DNA from: Tomocerus qinae
Lineage: Eukaryota > Arthropoda > Collembola > Entomobryomorpha > Tomoceridae
Reading direction: 5' to 3'
Assembly (NCBI GenBank): GCA_020055645.1
Contig: CM034549.1
Location: 26,495,930 to 26,559,929, forward strand
DNA length: 64,000 nt
In this document: positions 14,001-26,323 of the stretch, piece by piece
Numbering within the stretch: the first letter of the stretch is position 1
How the letters are laid out: each line of letters begins with the position of its first letter
Made by a program: the position numbers and the translations under genes
The notes under the pieces: generated by a model
What the model was told of the DNA's origin: nothing
What the model saw: only the letters and a program-made list of their open reading frames with translations
Databases searched by the model: none

Positions 14001-17000
14001 AGTATTGTTTTGAAATTCTGTTCAGTCACAAGGTCAAAATGAAATCGATATGGGCTCAATTAACATATCAATTATTGAAAGATTGTGTTTGCAATAGCAA
14101 ATCATAATTCCTTAATATCAGTCCATTCAATACGTGATTGTTATTACCTTGCACTCCTAAAATGGACTTTTCCCACTTTCGAAATAATAATGAGTCAGAT
14201 TTCGTATAAATAACCAAATTAAAGACGCCTATAGTACCAATCATCCTAGGAAGTAGCTGAATTGTTTAAAATAAATGTCACGATGCATTATTGGGTTAGT
14301 CAAAATACGAATAGCTTACTGATAACATCCTTGTTATTATTATAAGTAGGAAGATTTGATAAGAGTAGGATGCTTCAATGTTAATAAGCTTGTCGCGTGC
14401 TGTACAATAGTGTAAATGTGAATGCCAGCAAAGAACACTCATTGGCTGTTGATTTTGTTAGCCCAAGTACCTATTATATATTATTTTATAGCATGTAATT
14501 TGCAAGGGAACTTTTATTACCTAATCTCTTTTATTAGCAAAGATACAGAGCCGACATCCGCGTGTCTGTTCCAAGCAAGAAGTTCATTTCCTTCTGTAAT
14601 GGCATATTTTACAGCTTCATTCAATGACTTGTTCATTTTATAAAACAAGCGTGTTATCGGATTCACAAAAATTAGGAATTCTCATTCCTTTATAGTTGCA
14701 TGTCTCAAGAGATTGAAGGAATTTACAAAAGTTTATAGCCATACTACAATAATAAAAGCTAAAAATAATTTTTAGCATTCTGATTTGTTATTAAAATACA
14801 ACTACTAACAAAAAGTAATACCTATATGGAAGTATTTTCACGTAGGAAAAACTTGGCTAAAAGATTTCTTTCTGTATTGACCGTATTATTGTATTGGCCG
14901 CTCACAATTAATTAAATGCATCCATGATTTTGTAATTATACTAGTAACAGATCGAATAAAGGCGACAAAATTCGTAATACTTCACAATTCTAAATATTAA
15001 AGATCATTTTAGTTAATTTTCTCTCGCTAAAAAAATTGGACATCATGAAAATAGGAGTATGAACTATCAATTGTAGTGCCTGTTGTTGGTGCCTGTAACA
15101 AACATTATGCAAAGAGAGGAGACTGACTTTACTACCCAAACATGGTGACACAATAAATAAGCTACGAAAGTAATCAAATAATGATCGTGCATGACAGAGA
15201 AGGATATGACGTCTTTTCCTTGTATCGTGGAGTAGCCAAGATTTGTCTCATTTTGTCCTTCAAGTCTGCTACTATAATTTTCGCAGTTATTTTTAACTTG
15301 CACTGCGAGGATGGCCCTAGCTACACTATGCATTATAGATCTACACGAAGCTAAAAATATATCCTGGAATTATCCAGCACAGTAGAATACACAAGTGACA
15401 AAAGAGTGTCTAAGACGAATTAATTATTAGTGTCCATTGCTGCTACTATTACCCACTATACTCTTAATTTAGGTTTCTCAGTATCTTACATACTTGTCGA
15501 TGTAGAATTATGTCAGTGCTAAAAACTGTACATAATTTAATTTCCCCTTTCCTACCTCCATTAAGTTGGAAAACCATAAGTTCATTATGATAATAATTTT
15601 AGGCAAGCTGTTTTACATTGTATTTGACCAAGCACTACATACAGATAATTAATTAGATCAAATAAGCACTCTAGCTGCAAATTGTCTAATACTATCATTT
15701 CCTCTCACGAATTTAACTTGAGTTGAGAGAGCAGCTCTTCTGGAATAAATGGAACATGGTGAAAGATATTTCTATGTACGTTTCGAGTATCTGAAATATT
15801 CCTTTGTTTTCGTGTTTTGCTATGTACATCCCTTGAGAGTAAAAATAAATTTTAATTAATCATTACCAATATGAAAATCCAAGTACATTGACAAGAAAAT
15901 ACGTCTACATGTCTATAGATACATCCTACTTACTATAAACTTAATTATTAGGTTTGAGAATTCAGACACTATCTTATTTCGGATCTTTGTAGTTGGCATT
16001 TGCATGGCATATATATCAACCCCGGAAATTGAAATGACGCAGAAGAACAGCGGATGCTACACAAAAACAATAATAAGTAATTCAACAAACAATATGGTGT
16101 ATATTATTCTGCTCCGCTAGCGAAGTAAAAACATTTCCAGTGTATTTATAGGTATATTTTAACATCCGACGGATTTCTTTGTACTCTTAAAATAGGGGTA
16201 GACTGCTTGACGAATGTTAAAATTAACTACAAAAGTACCACTACCAACGCATATTCAATTCTGCTATTTCACATAACATGAAACAAAGAACAGTTTCATT
16301 GTTGACATCTTCCAAACAAATAGGACGAATATTTAGACGTCAACTAAGAAGCTCTATTTTAAATTCTATGTACTTTCTACTTCCTTTTCAGGAACCAAAA
16401 TTCAGACAAACTTTCCTTTGTGCATTGGTATAAATATATACATATACTAAACAGATGTCAAAATACGTCAAAGGTCAGATGCATATGTATGTATAAGTAT
16501 TACGTCGTCGTGATGCTTGACTTGTTTGTGCAACATGTAATGCAGTAACTAAACAATTCTAAAAATAAATTAGCTTGTTATCTTTTCAATAGGTAGTTAT
16601 TTCCGTTTTGCTGTCACCTGTTTTCCTGCCACTGTTTGAGTGGCGAGAGGTTTCTGTTGTCTTAATTGTAGCGGTGGATTAACTTGTATAAGCCTAAGTG
16701 TAGAATCTACAAATGATAAAAATTTTGGGGAATTTTTCAAGCAAAAACCTGGGAATTTACATAGCCAAAATGAAATTTTCTACCATGAAATTTGTGGGAA
16801 GTGTGTCTATGGGTTATAGATAGATATTATCGGAGTCTATGCACAGTTTTCATTTTCAATTGTTGATTTACTAGCCCAGTAGGGTGCTGAATCAGCAGGG
16901 AACCTTATTTCAAGGTACCTTTGTACAACTGCTGTGAATGTATATATTTTGAAATCAATTTCTTTTCGATTTTTGCATATTAGTATACAGCTGCTAACAT

Positions 17001-19501
17001 ATTTCTCAAACCGCTGTTGTATTGTCTAGAATATTGAATTGTAAAGGTAGGCGAAACTGTCAGGATGTTTCCGCCTATCACGCAGCCATACAATAGAAAC
17101 ACACTTAACTTGCCTTCCCAAACTGAATGGGCATAACATTTAAAGTGATTCAACTGTGTGGTTCTCTTATAAAGTGAAGTATTTATGCATTAATGACAAA
17201 CATCGAAACTATTGATTGGCCGTATCTAGTTATTAAAAGCATAATCTTAACTACGTCATCTGATAAAATATTGAATATCATTCGGTGTTCCAATTTCTAC
17301 CATTTTAAGCCAATTTTGTAGGTAAAAACAATTCTAAATGCTAAAAGTATAAGGTAAAACTTCGTTATAAAGTGCTTTTAGTTTGAAGAAATTTTAATTT
17401 TATTTTGAACAAAATATTTTAGTATAATGGATTGCCTATTCTACAAACGGAAAATATAGAGACTGATTATGAATTTCGCGCAAATTTTTAAGGGTTACTT
17501 TTACGAGTTGTCTTCGTTACTATACTTCACTTCACAAAAGTGTATTATAACATTAGGCGGGGTTATTATGACGTCAGAGTATTTATAATTTCCGTTTATA
17601 TAATACATCATTGTAAACCCTTGGATTATACTAAAAGTACAAGTAGTACAATTTTCAACTTATCTTGAGCATATAAAAAATAGAAAACTGAGTCAATAAA
17701 CTAGCATCATCGTAATTCGGACATAAAATAAAACAATAAAGCATGGATATAGTAGAGCAGGATGTTAAAGACACGTAACGGTATTGTACTAGTTTTATGG
17801 CTTTCACTTGTGGCTTTCACCTTGTAAAGAAGCACATTAGAGCTTTAGGACAACTTCATTTGGTACAAAGCTTTCTCGTCTATTTACTTTAATATGACAC
17901 TATTATTGTAACAGGACTAGGTGTAAGTAGTGAGTACACAGTGCGTGATACTATGATTACTCTTTCCCTGTGGACATACACACAGAATGGTATAATCTTC
18001 TAAAAAAAATATTCATCTACATAGATTATAATCAGATAGGAGAGTGGCTTAGACTATCTAGAAAGTAATCTATGTAATGCAAATGGCCGACGAGAACAAT
18101 AGACCTTCAAAGCTAACAGTCTCTAGTACCGATTATCTGTTCCGTAAGTATACATAGAGCCTTACTGTTATGTTTTGGGTTCTAAGTTCTTGAGTCGCGT
18201 GCTCGTTGCCATAAAAGGAAAATTCTCTAGCTTAGTAGTCTCCATATATTTTTAGTACCTACACTATGCTAAAAGCACATTACATTCACCTGTCCCCTCG
18301 TCATGTTTGCTCAATCAAACAGACTGACTGACAATGTACACAAATAGATGTACAATCTATCCACACAACTGTCCAATATTATTTGTTATACTACTACATC
18401 CTAAAACTTTCAAAGATACCCTCGTTTACTTTCATCATGAATTCTTTATAATTCTCTCCGTGAAAGTTTATTTTCTACTACTCGGTGCATTTCACTCCAA
18501 AATCAATTCTCCTGGTTTATTTCCTTTTAAAATAACTTTCACAACGTTTAGAAAGTTTCTTACGTGATCGTTAGTTCTGCTATGTAATAATTATCTTACT
18601 TATAACATGAAATAGCATTTTAATTTTGTTTAATATTGTGCTAACTTATGTTTTGAAATGTATTCAATTTGTACTTATGTGTTTATGTAGGTATTATGTG
18701 AGTTCATTTGAAATCGATTTTTTAGTTGTGTAATAACTAATTTTTAGTATCGGACAATGAATAGTATAATAGGTACTTTACTATGAAATGTATCAGTATA
18801 GTAGGTATGCAATAATATTATAGTTTTTATAGTGTTATTTATGTATTTTGTTAGTACTGCATTAAAAATACCATGAAGAGAGTGAGGAGGGCAATAATAA
18901 ATGTAGTAACCGTATAATAGTGTAGACTACTCGGTCACAGCTTACCGACTTGGAGTTTACGTCATAGAAAGACGTAGCCAAAAAGACCTGCTACTACTTC
19001 TCAACCATAATACATAAATACAGAATACTACGTTACTACTACTACGACTACTACTGTTGCTACTTACATAGTACTACAGATACTCGCTGGCTACACAAAC
19101 ACTTTTTTCAACTCAGCGTAGAGTCGTCGAGTGGAAAGTTTGCAAAAGGATAAGCTCTTAAAAACTACACTCAGCCAATGAAAGAGACCAAGGCACTGGA
19201 AGCAAAGCTCACAGACAAAGATCTCGCTCCACTTCTTTCTGTCTACTCAATAACATACGAAAAATTGCTAGAAGTTATTAGCATGTATTTTCCATGCTAC
19301 AATCTTGTAAAAATTTTACATGCATTCAACCATAGGGACTTGTGTCAGTAAGTTACACGCTCTATACTTAATATAGTAGTCTGTGGAAATTAAACTTTTA
19401 GCAAGTAATATGTCTTGAAAATACTTTTAATATGTTGCTGCACTGAATCAAATGAGAAATGTTCTTAATTGATTTTTATTGATACGTACGAGGTGAAAGT
19501 A
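11061..19501. other. Intergenic, no gene seen
   Basis: AT-rich, with scattered ORFs of up to 113 codons (11841-12182) that show no signal of coding composition, and a (TAC)n run at its right end. No RNA gene recognised. Confidence 0.5.
19033..19063 (+). repeat. (TAC)n imperfect microsatellite
   Basis: TACTAC units interrupted by TACGAC and TGTTGC. Confidence 0.8.
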
Positions 19502-19768
19502 AGAGAAAGTTTTAAGACCAAAGCTCTAAAAAAAGTAAACTTTCTCTGCCCATCACTTTCTCGTAAACAAATCTTTGTCCGTTTTATTTACGTGAGAAGT
19601 TTGGCATCCACATAAGTGCACAATTTGACCTCCTGATCAGAGACACAGATCATATTGAATTCTTACGGCTGTAACAAACTTCTCCCATAAATATTATAGA
19701 CAAAGATTTGTTTGGAGAAAGTGACTTATTCCCAGTTTGGTCTTTTAAATAAATGATTACTGTCTCTT
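19502..19768. repeat. Foldback (long inverted repeat), MITE-like
   Basis: Left arm 19554-19580 (CACTTTCTC, then AAACAAATCTTTGTC) pairs with 19698-19723 over about 26 nt with about 2 differences. Inner pair: GAGAAGTTTG at 19594 with CAAACTTCTC at 19675-19684. Outer pair: AGACCAAA at 19515 with TTTGGTCT at 19737. The nested order means the whole segment can fold into one interrupted hairpin with a loop of about 70 nt. No ORF inside. Confidence 0.75.
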
Positions 19769-20408
19769 CCCGTATGGTAAATTGGACAAGACATACAAGA
19801 AATTGTCACTTATCCATCACTGTCGCATTAGTACATGTTTAGTTGCCAGACAGTATTTTTTTATGGTAAGACTTAAGTTGCAATATATATAATTACACTT
19901 TTATTGCTATTTGCAATTAAATAAGGTTTAAATTGTCAGTAAAGGAGATTTTCCACTAGCTTCCAAGAAACATGGTTGATACTACGACTCAGTATTAACA
20001 CCAAGTACTGCAAGAAAAGCTGTAGAATACCGAGAACTATATGCCTCTTCATTACTGGAAACATTTTAATTCGATGTAGAGCTTTCCCCGAGGGCTCACT
20101 TCACTTTATGCTTGAAATGACTTTTACTACATCCATATATCTCTTGGTATATGTATTATGTAAATTCAGGAAAGTATAGTATAAGAACATTTTTGACACA
20201 CTTAAACAAGTAAATTATCAAATACATTTTACATCAACTTTCTCTCAATTAATTAACTGACTCTGTCGAGTAGTGAAAGAAGTAGTACTACTACATCGTA
20301 TTCAGGTTATAACGGTGCTGGATTTATGTTGGTGGTTTACTACCCGCAACCAATAGCTTAATTTCATACCATGGCTAAGTTGAGGATAAAATTGAACATG
20401 AATAGATT

Positions 20409-20424
20409 CATGAACATGTTCATG
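20409..20424. other. Perfect 16-bp palindrome
   Basis: CATGAACATGTTCATG is its own reverse complement. The core GAACATGTTC fits the RRRCWWGYYY pattern of a p53-family half-site, but no second half-site of good quality adjoins it. Confidence 0.4.
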
Positions 20425-21428
20425 TGCATTATATTGCTCTATTTACGCAATCCTATGCTATTTTTATCATCTCCAATATTTTTATAAGCTTTTCTAAGGA
20501 AAGGGTAATGGCAGAGGCATACAGTCAAAGTAAGTCAAAGTTTATGTGTTTCTAAAAATACCGAACTTGATATTTAAAAGCCTTGCGGCCATCCTTGTCG
20601 ACTAGCGCAACGATAAAATAATACAAGCTTTTCTAGATATTAAATTTCGTGTGGTCTTTGCAACAAGCTGACGGTCCTTCGGGCACAGAGGATGCCAACT
20701 TTGCATAATGACATGAAACAAATGCATTTTCATTTAGAATAACTTTGCTTAGACAAGCATTGTTTCATGTTTACTTTGCAATTGCCTGAAAAATACAAGT
20801 AAAATGCATACGGAGAAAATTCATCATCTCATTTATTCTCTATACACATCCTCTCATCTGTTTATTGAAATAGTACTACTACTACGTACTGAATAATATT
20901 GGAGTTCCTAGAATCTCATTTTCAGTCTCATTCGCTAAAAGCAACATTTCTGATACTTCATTTCCTTTTACTCACTAAAATTCAAAAGTACCTAATTTTG
21001 CAGAATATTGTGCTATAGTGGAGGTCTGAGATTATTTCCGCCAAACAGTATGTGATATTTCCGAAGATAAATCATTAGCTCATTTTATAAGTATCAAGTA
21101 TCACTGTACAGTATGTAGGGTAGGATTACATGTAACTGGGTGTCTCATGCGCTTCTTAAAGACCGAACATTCGTATACACTCCACTATAATCTATATTAT
21201 GTATAGATTTCAGTAGCGTCTTAGTTGCTGCTAAAAGTTATATTGAAGCTGCATAAAGGAAAGTTGAGGAGTGCCTAGTATGTCTTTAGCGCAAAGAAGA
21301 TTAAAGTGTGTCTTTGCTTAACTTTGCTATCTATCTTTGGATTGCTCAGAAACTTTCTCTAACTTAAAGTTCACTACAGTAAAACAAGTGCCTAAGACCA
21401 CTCTGCATATAAAGACTGATTGCTACAG

Positions 21429-21562
21429 ATAATTTCCTATGGTTTCACGGAGCAGTCGCCTTACATTGAAGTCTATGCTCAACATGATACTTCTCCTAAA
21501 GACCTAGATCATATTTATTTTGTAAAATACCAGAACGGGCTGGATGGAACTGAAGATATTTG
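21429..21562 (+). other. Isolated candidate coding exon
   Basis: After TGCTACAG comes an open frame of 44 codons with balanced, protein-like composition (IISYGFTEQSPYIEVYAQHD at the start; DHIYFVKYQNGLDGTEDI at the end) up to a donor TTG|GTACGT. The frame is closed by TGA just before the acceptor. Strong acceptors follow (TTTTTTCCAG at about 21721). No partner exon was found and I do not recognise the peptide. It could be an exon of an unseen gene or a gene fragment. Confidence 0.3.
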
Positions 21563-24500
21563 GTACGTAACTTATATACACCGTAACCAAATATTAACAC
21601 GGATTATTTTTGGATGACATTGGTACTTAGGCTTGTAATCACATTTGAGCAATACCGTATTTAAAAATTAATTTCATGGATTATACAGATATGTTAGAAA
21701 AAATTTAATCTCTTTTTTCCAGAAAATAGATCAAATATTCAATTTTTTTTGACAATTTCGGAAAGAACACTGTTTTAGATTTTGTTGTATATGAGAACAT
21801 CACCAATCCATATACAGCTTCTAATGTGACCTATATTTACTGTAGAAATACCATTATGATACTATCCAATGTAATTATCGATACACAAGACAGAAGTTCT
21901 TAAAGTTACTAAGCCTTTGTTCAAAGGTATGTGCTTTCCCCGTTTATGGTATTGTGTATCACTTTAATTGAAATGAACATTACATGCTTTGGACTTGGAA
22001 TTTAAAATAATTAGTGCTGTTTTTAGAATCCTTTAAGTTTTCTGTGTTTCATGTAGTTGTAGAAAGTGTAAATAATACGGATGTGAAAAGCAAGGACGTA
22101 TACCTATGTAAATAATACATGGAGAGAAATGAGAGTAGCAGTGTAAAATTCGTTTTGTTTATAGTCGATTAGAAACAGGATGCTTTTGAGTTTCATTGTA
22201 ATGTTGTAGTATATCTGGTGTTATCATCTGCATGGTATATAAAATCAGAGTTGTTTTGAGTCTGTGAGTGAAAGCGGGGTTTGTTCTGGCTGTATTCAGT
22301 TCTGGGTGGATAGTACGGTACATAAAGTATTTTGTCTTGTTTAGGGATAGTGTTGTGCGATGTCTCGTTAGGAGTATAGAGTAGGGCAGAGTTTTAGAAG
22401 GGAAGAAATGTATTTCCTGGTGATACGTATAGGGAGAAAGGAGAGAAAGCATGGAAAGGGCATTCTTGTCTGTTATGTTTTGTTCGGCATTCATGCAGGT
22501 TGTGCTATTCTTCACTTTAGACGTGGACGATTGTGAGTTGAATAGACTCTCACGCTACAATACAATCGCAATCATCTATCAGACTACTTTACTTTCGCTC
22601 AGCGAACAGAACACCATTATTATTACCATTACTATTATACGATTCCTCGTAAGAACGTTAGCGAAGCATGCAGGCTACTAAACTCGTCCAGTTCTGATTT
22701 ACCATTTCATAGTATATAGTTCTGCAGGGTCGCTCTGGTCCTCGTTGTCACATCCGTAGAATTCAAACTGAAATGGTACACAGCATTAGATTTCCTATCG
22801 ACTACTTAAAATAGTCCTGACTGGGTGAGTTCGATTTCGGACGGCGACCTAGTCTTCGTTTCTACTATGGAACTACCTACCAAATGAGGACCTATGCATT
22901 GCAAGGCCAAGCAAGGAAACCTTTTTGCACTCCTTTTGACTATATCAAAACGTGTTCTATTGCTGATTATACGGATATTACATTAGAACGAGACAGACTA
23001 CAGACAGACAGAAAGTTAGCTTGAAGTTAGCTTAAGTAAAACCTCATGCATGCCATGCGACCTGCGCCGAAAACTGAAGTGAACCAAAAAAGAGGAGGAT
23101 CGATGAGGAAGAGCAACTGGTTGTCATCCTTTTTACTTATATATATCGTCACTTAGACTCCACCACTAGATAGTAATATGTCAAATTATATTCTACTCTA
23201 CTTCCTAACCAGTTTCCTTAAGAATCTACTTATTTTTATACAGATCTGCGGAAGAGTACTCAAGGTAATAAATAAATTCATAAAAAGCAATGTCATCATC
23301 CCTTCCGTTTTTCCAAATTAAATCTCTATTTCCCGAAACTGCACACTCGAGTACGTACTTGAATCGTAATTTCTCACTTTGTGCAAATAGTAACTTTCCC
23401 TTTGTAATAACGATACTATAGATATATGGATATGCTAACTATCACAAGTGTAATTGCCTCTAGTATATCACTTTAACGATATAATTCCTCCCAAGTCTAA
23501 AAGAGTAGTGCCATTAATACTTTCCCTAATGCTCCAGTTAGCTAGATGAGAATTTTTCAAACAGTAAAATCAATTACGTATGTGAAAGCAAACAGAGAAA
23601 GTAAATAGAGAAAGGCGAATTTAGAAAATCCTTAGATCAAGTTCACCTACTGAATATGCATGAGTATCAGCATCCTATAATTTTATACACTTCCGACCCA
23701 CATGTTGTTATATCTAATACTTGTGATTACGACGAATATTAACTAGATAGCAAATATACACTCAAGTGTAGTCTATGCCTTCTTCTGTTCTAAACTAAAA
23801 TCAAACCAGACAGTGTGGAGTTACTCCCTAAACAGAAATAAGTGTTAGCATCCTGACTAAGCGATACAAATGTACATACTACGATATACATACAAATACC
23901 CGGTATTTCTAAACAATCTTCCTTTTATCGAATTCTTTCCAGTATGTATTATCCACACCCAAAAATTATTCTTACATTGAAAATAATTTACAAATTAAAC
24001 GTTTTTCTTAAAAAATGTCCGAATTATTTATTACCACATTTAGATAAACATGCAGGTGTATTGTAGCCAATATGGTTAAATAGTTGAAAGTTAAAATAAT
24101 AAGATGTAACCCTCAATTAAGATGTATTTTACACTTAATTTCAATGTAAACAGTAAAAAATCAAGAAATTGTGACAAAAATGGATGTAAATGAATATAAA
24201 CATATTGAACAGATGTTTCCACCAACCCAATGCACGTTTCCAGTCAAAATGTATATATATTTTGTGTATTTCTTAGTGTATGTAGTATGTAAATAATAGA
24301 GTGACCCTGTATGTTATTAGGTATCCTAAGTAGCTTGTTATAAAAACGAGGAACATAAAGAAGCGATATCGTTTACGCTGGTAATATGAGCGGAGTCTGG
24401 TTTACTATGTTCTCGACAACTATGTGTTACATAAGACTATGGAATACAGAGTAGTAGTAGATAGATAGAAAGGGAATGGTAGAACGTTGACTGGATCCTC

Positions 24501-26155
24501 GGCTGATACACTCGTAGAGAGAGTGAGTTCTATTCCAGTCCAGCCTAGGAGTGCGGTCTCGTTTGACTCGGCTTGGATTTGCACAGTTTGTGTGGTAATG
24601 CCGAAGCATGTATGGAAGCAATGTAAGAAGTGTATACCTATGTAATGCAGTGTACAAACGAGAAGGAGAAAGCGGAGTGAGTAACTACCCGCCCTACTTG
24701 TTCATACACAGGAGCGCCGACATTATTTTGGGGGATTGGAAAGGGTAGGTTGTTCTGGTGCAAACTCGGTTGTGTACTTATGTATATGTATCTCGCATGC
24801 ATACATGTGCAATCTCGGAATTCTATGGACTAGTAATATGCATTTTTATATATACCTACGACATATAATCATAACTCCTATACATATATTCCAGAATTGA
24901 GTTAGTTTGAGCTTGCATTGGTTTCCCTCGCTTTGGTTTCTTATTTCGTGTGCAAGATAGTACATACATAGCATAACAACATACATAATATACAAATCCA
25001 ATTTTCCCTTGTACAAAATGCACAATCGTATTAATATTAGTATCCCACATGGACAAACATGCACTGTTGTGAATTTGAGTTAACTAAACAAGGCATGCAT
25101 CTTTTACTAAATATCCCTTCTTATTGTCATGTTCTCTGCGTACATGGAGAAAAGGGAGTGAAAGCAAATTATATAACAGTACAAACGTATACATCTTTTT
25201 ACCATACTACTTACGAGAAGACAAAATAAAAAAAAGTTCTTTTGTTCGCAAGATAAAATACAATACTCATAAATATATAGTTTTTTTCATAAAATCTCCC
25301 TTTCATCTTTATTGTATTGTGCCTATAGTTATATTTTGGTGGGAAAATATAGGAACTGAATTCATTTCGATTTTCTAAGCAATTCCCCATTTATGCATTG
25401 GTACTATTGGTAGTAGTACAAGTTACTTAGCTCAGTCAGTCAGAGAGACGTCAAATTATTATATAGTAGTCTGTATACTAGTTTCAAGTCAGCATGCTGT
25501 TTGTGAGGTACATTCTTATATTTTAAGGAGAGGACTGTGTGTCGGATTGGCACAAGACTCACTCTCTCTCTGCTCTAACTTGGGAAGAACTGGCGCAAGC
25601 AGACTGAGTTTGTTACTCCGTCTATGTATGTGAGTGACTCGTATATATTTACACGCAGCCAAACTCTCACCTGCATTCTCTCTGACAGCTTCACGCCAAT
25701 CGCTCCTCTTTCTCTCTCCTCTCCGACGACAATCTGCACTTGAAAACGAAATACAACCCTTAGTTTACACTCAATCACTATAAATGTTCACTAAATCCTA
25801 ACTATTCTCACATCTGTATTACTAACTTTTGAAAACGACTATAGTAGTAGCAAAATAGCAGTGCACGAGATATCTACTGACCAACTTTATAGCAGTCGTT
25901 TATGGTGCTACTTAATTCTACACAATAAAATCATAACAATCAATTGTCTACACCATTTTTACTGTCTAGATTTGTAAAAAGGCGAGGATTACTAATATGC
26001 ACTTGCACCATAATTACCTTATCTCTGTTTGCCACCAGAAAATTCTATACTCGATATTAATTATATGTTATTAAAAGCAACTATGGTAAAGATTAACATC
26101 ATTCAATTATCTTACTACGTTTAGAATTTTTGTGAAGTGTTTGTTTGACGTCAAA

Positions 26156-26323
26156 ATGAACAACATGTTGTCCCCGAAAATGCAACGCTCAATTAGAATC
26201 AACGACTCCCAGATATTAATGCTGGCGGAGAAAGCACGATTCGACCATGTCTTGGCTGGCTTTCTCCACAAAAAATCTAATGGAGCTGCCAAGTGGACAA
26301 AAAGATATTTTATCCTCTTCCAG
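26156..26323 (+). CDS. RASGRF: RasGRF exon 1 (start, PH1 N-terminal part)
   Basis: Encodes residues 1-56, ending RYFILFQ, and aligns with the N-terminus of vertebrate RASGRF (IRLND, then KWFALLQ). The donor is CAG|GTAATT in phase 0. An AG at 26123-26124 after a short T-rich run could be the acceptor of an upstream 5' UTR exon, so the transcription start may lie far upstream. Confidence 0.85.

Larger units (their letters stand above)
19769..26155. other. Upstream region of RasGRF, no supported gene
   Basis: Holds the 16-bp palindrome and the isolated candidate exon at 21429. A 118-codon - strand ORF at 22159-22515 is Thr/Asn/His/Leu-rich and looks like chance. RasGRF promoter and 5' UTR exons probably lie here or further upstream, but I could not place them. 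Confidence 0.5.

Noticed and set aside
22159..22515. 118-codon ORF on the - strand
   Set aside because: The longest ORF in the upstream half, but Thr/Leu/His/Asn-rich, with no domain, no good start context and no neighbouring exon.
22821..22860. GTTCGATTTC resembling a tRNA T-loop
   Set aside because: No matching acceptor stem, anticodon arm or box A at the right distance.
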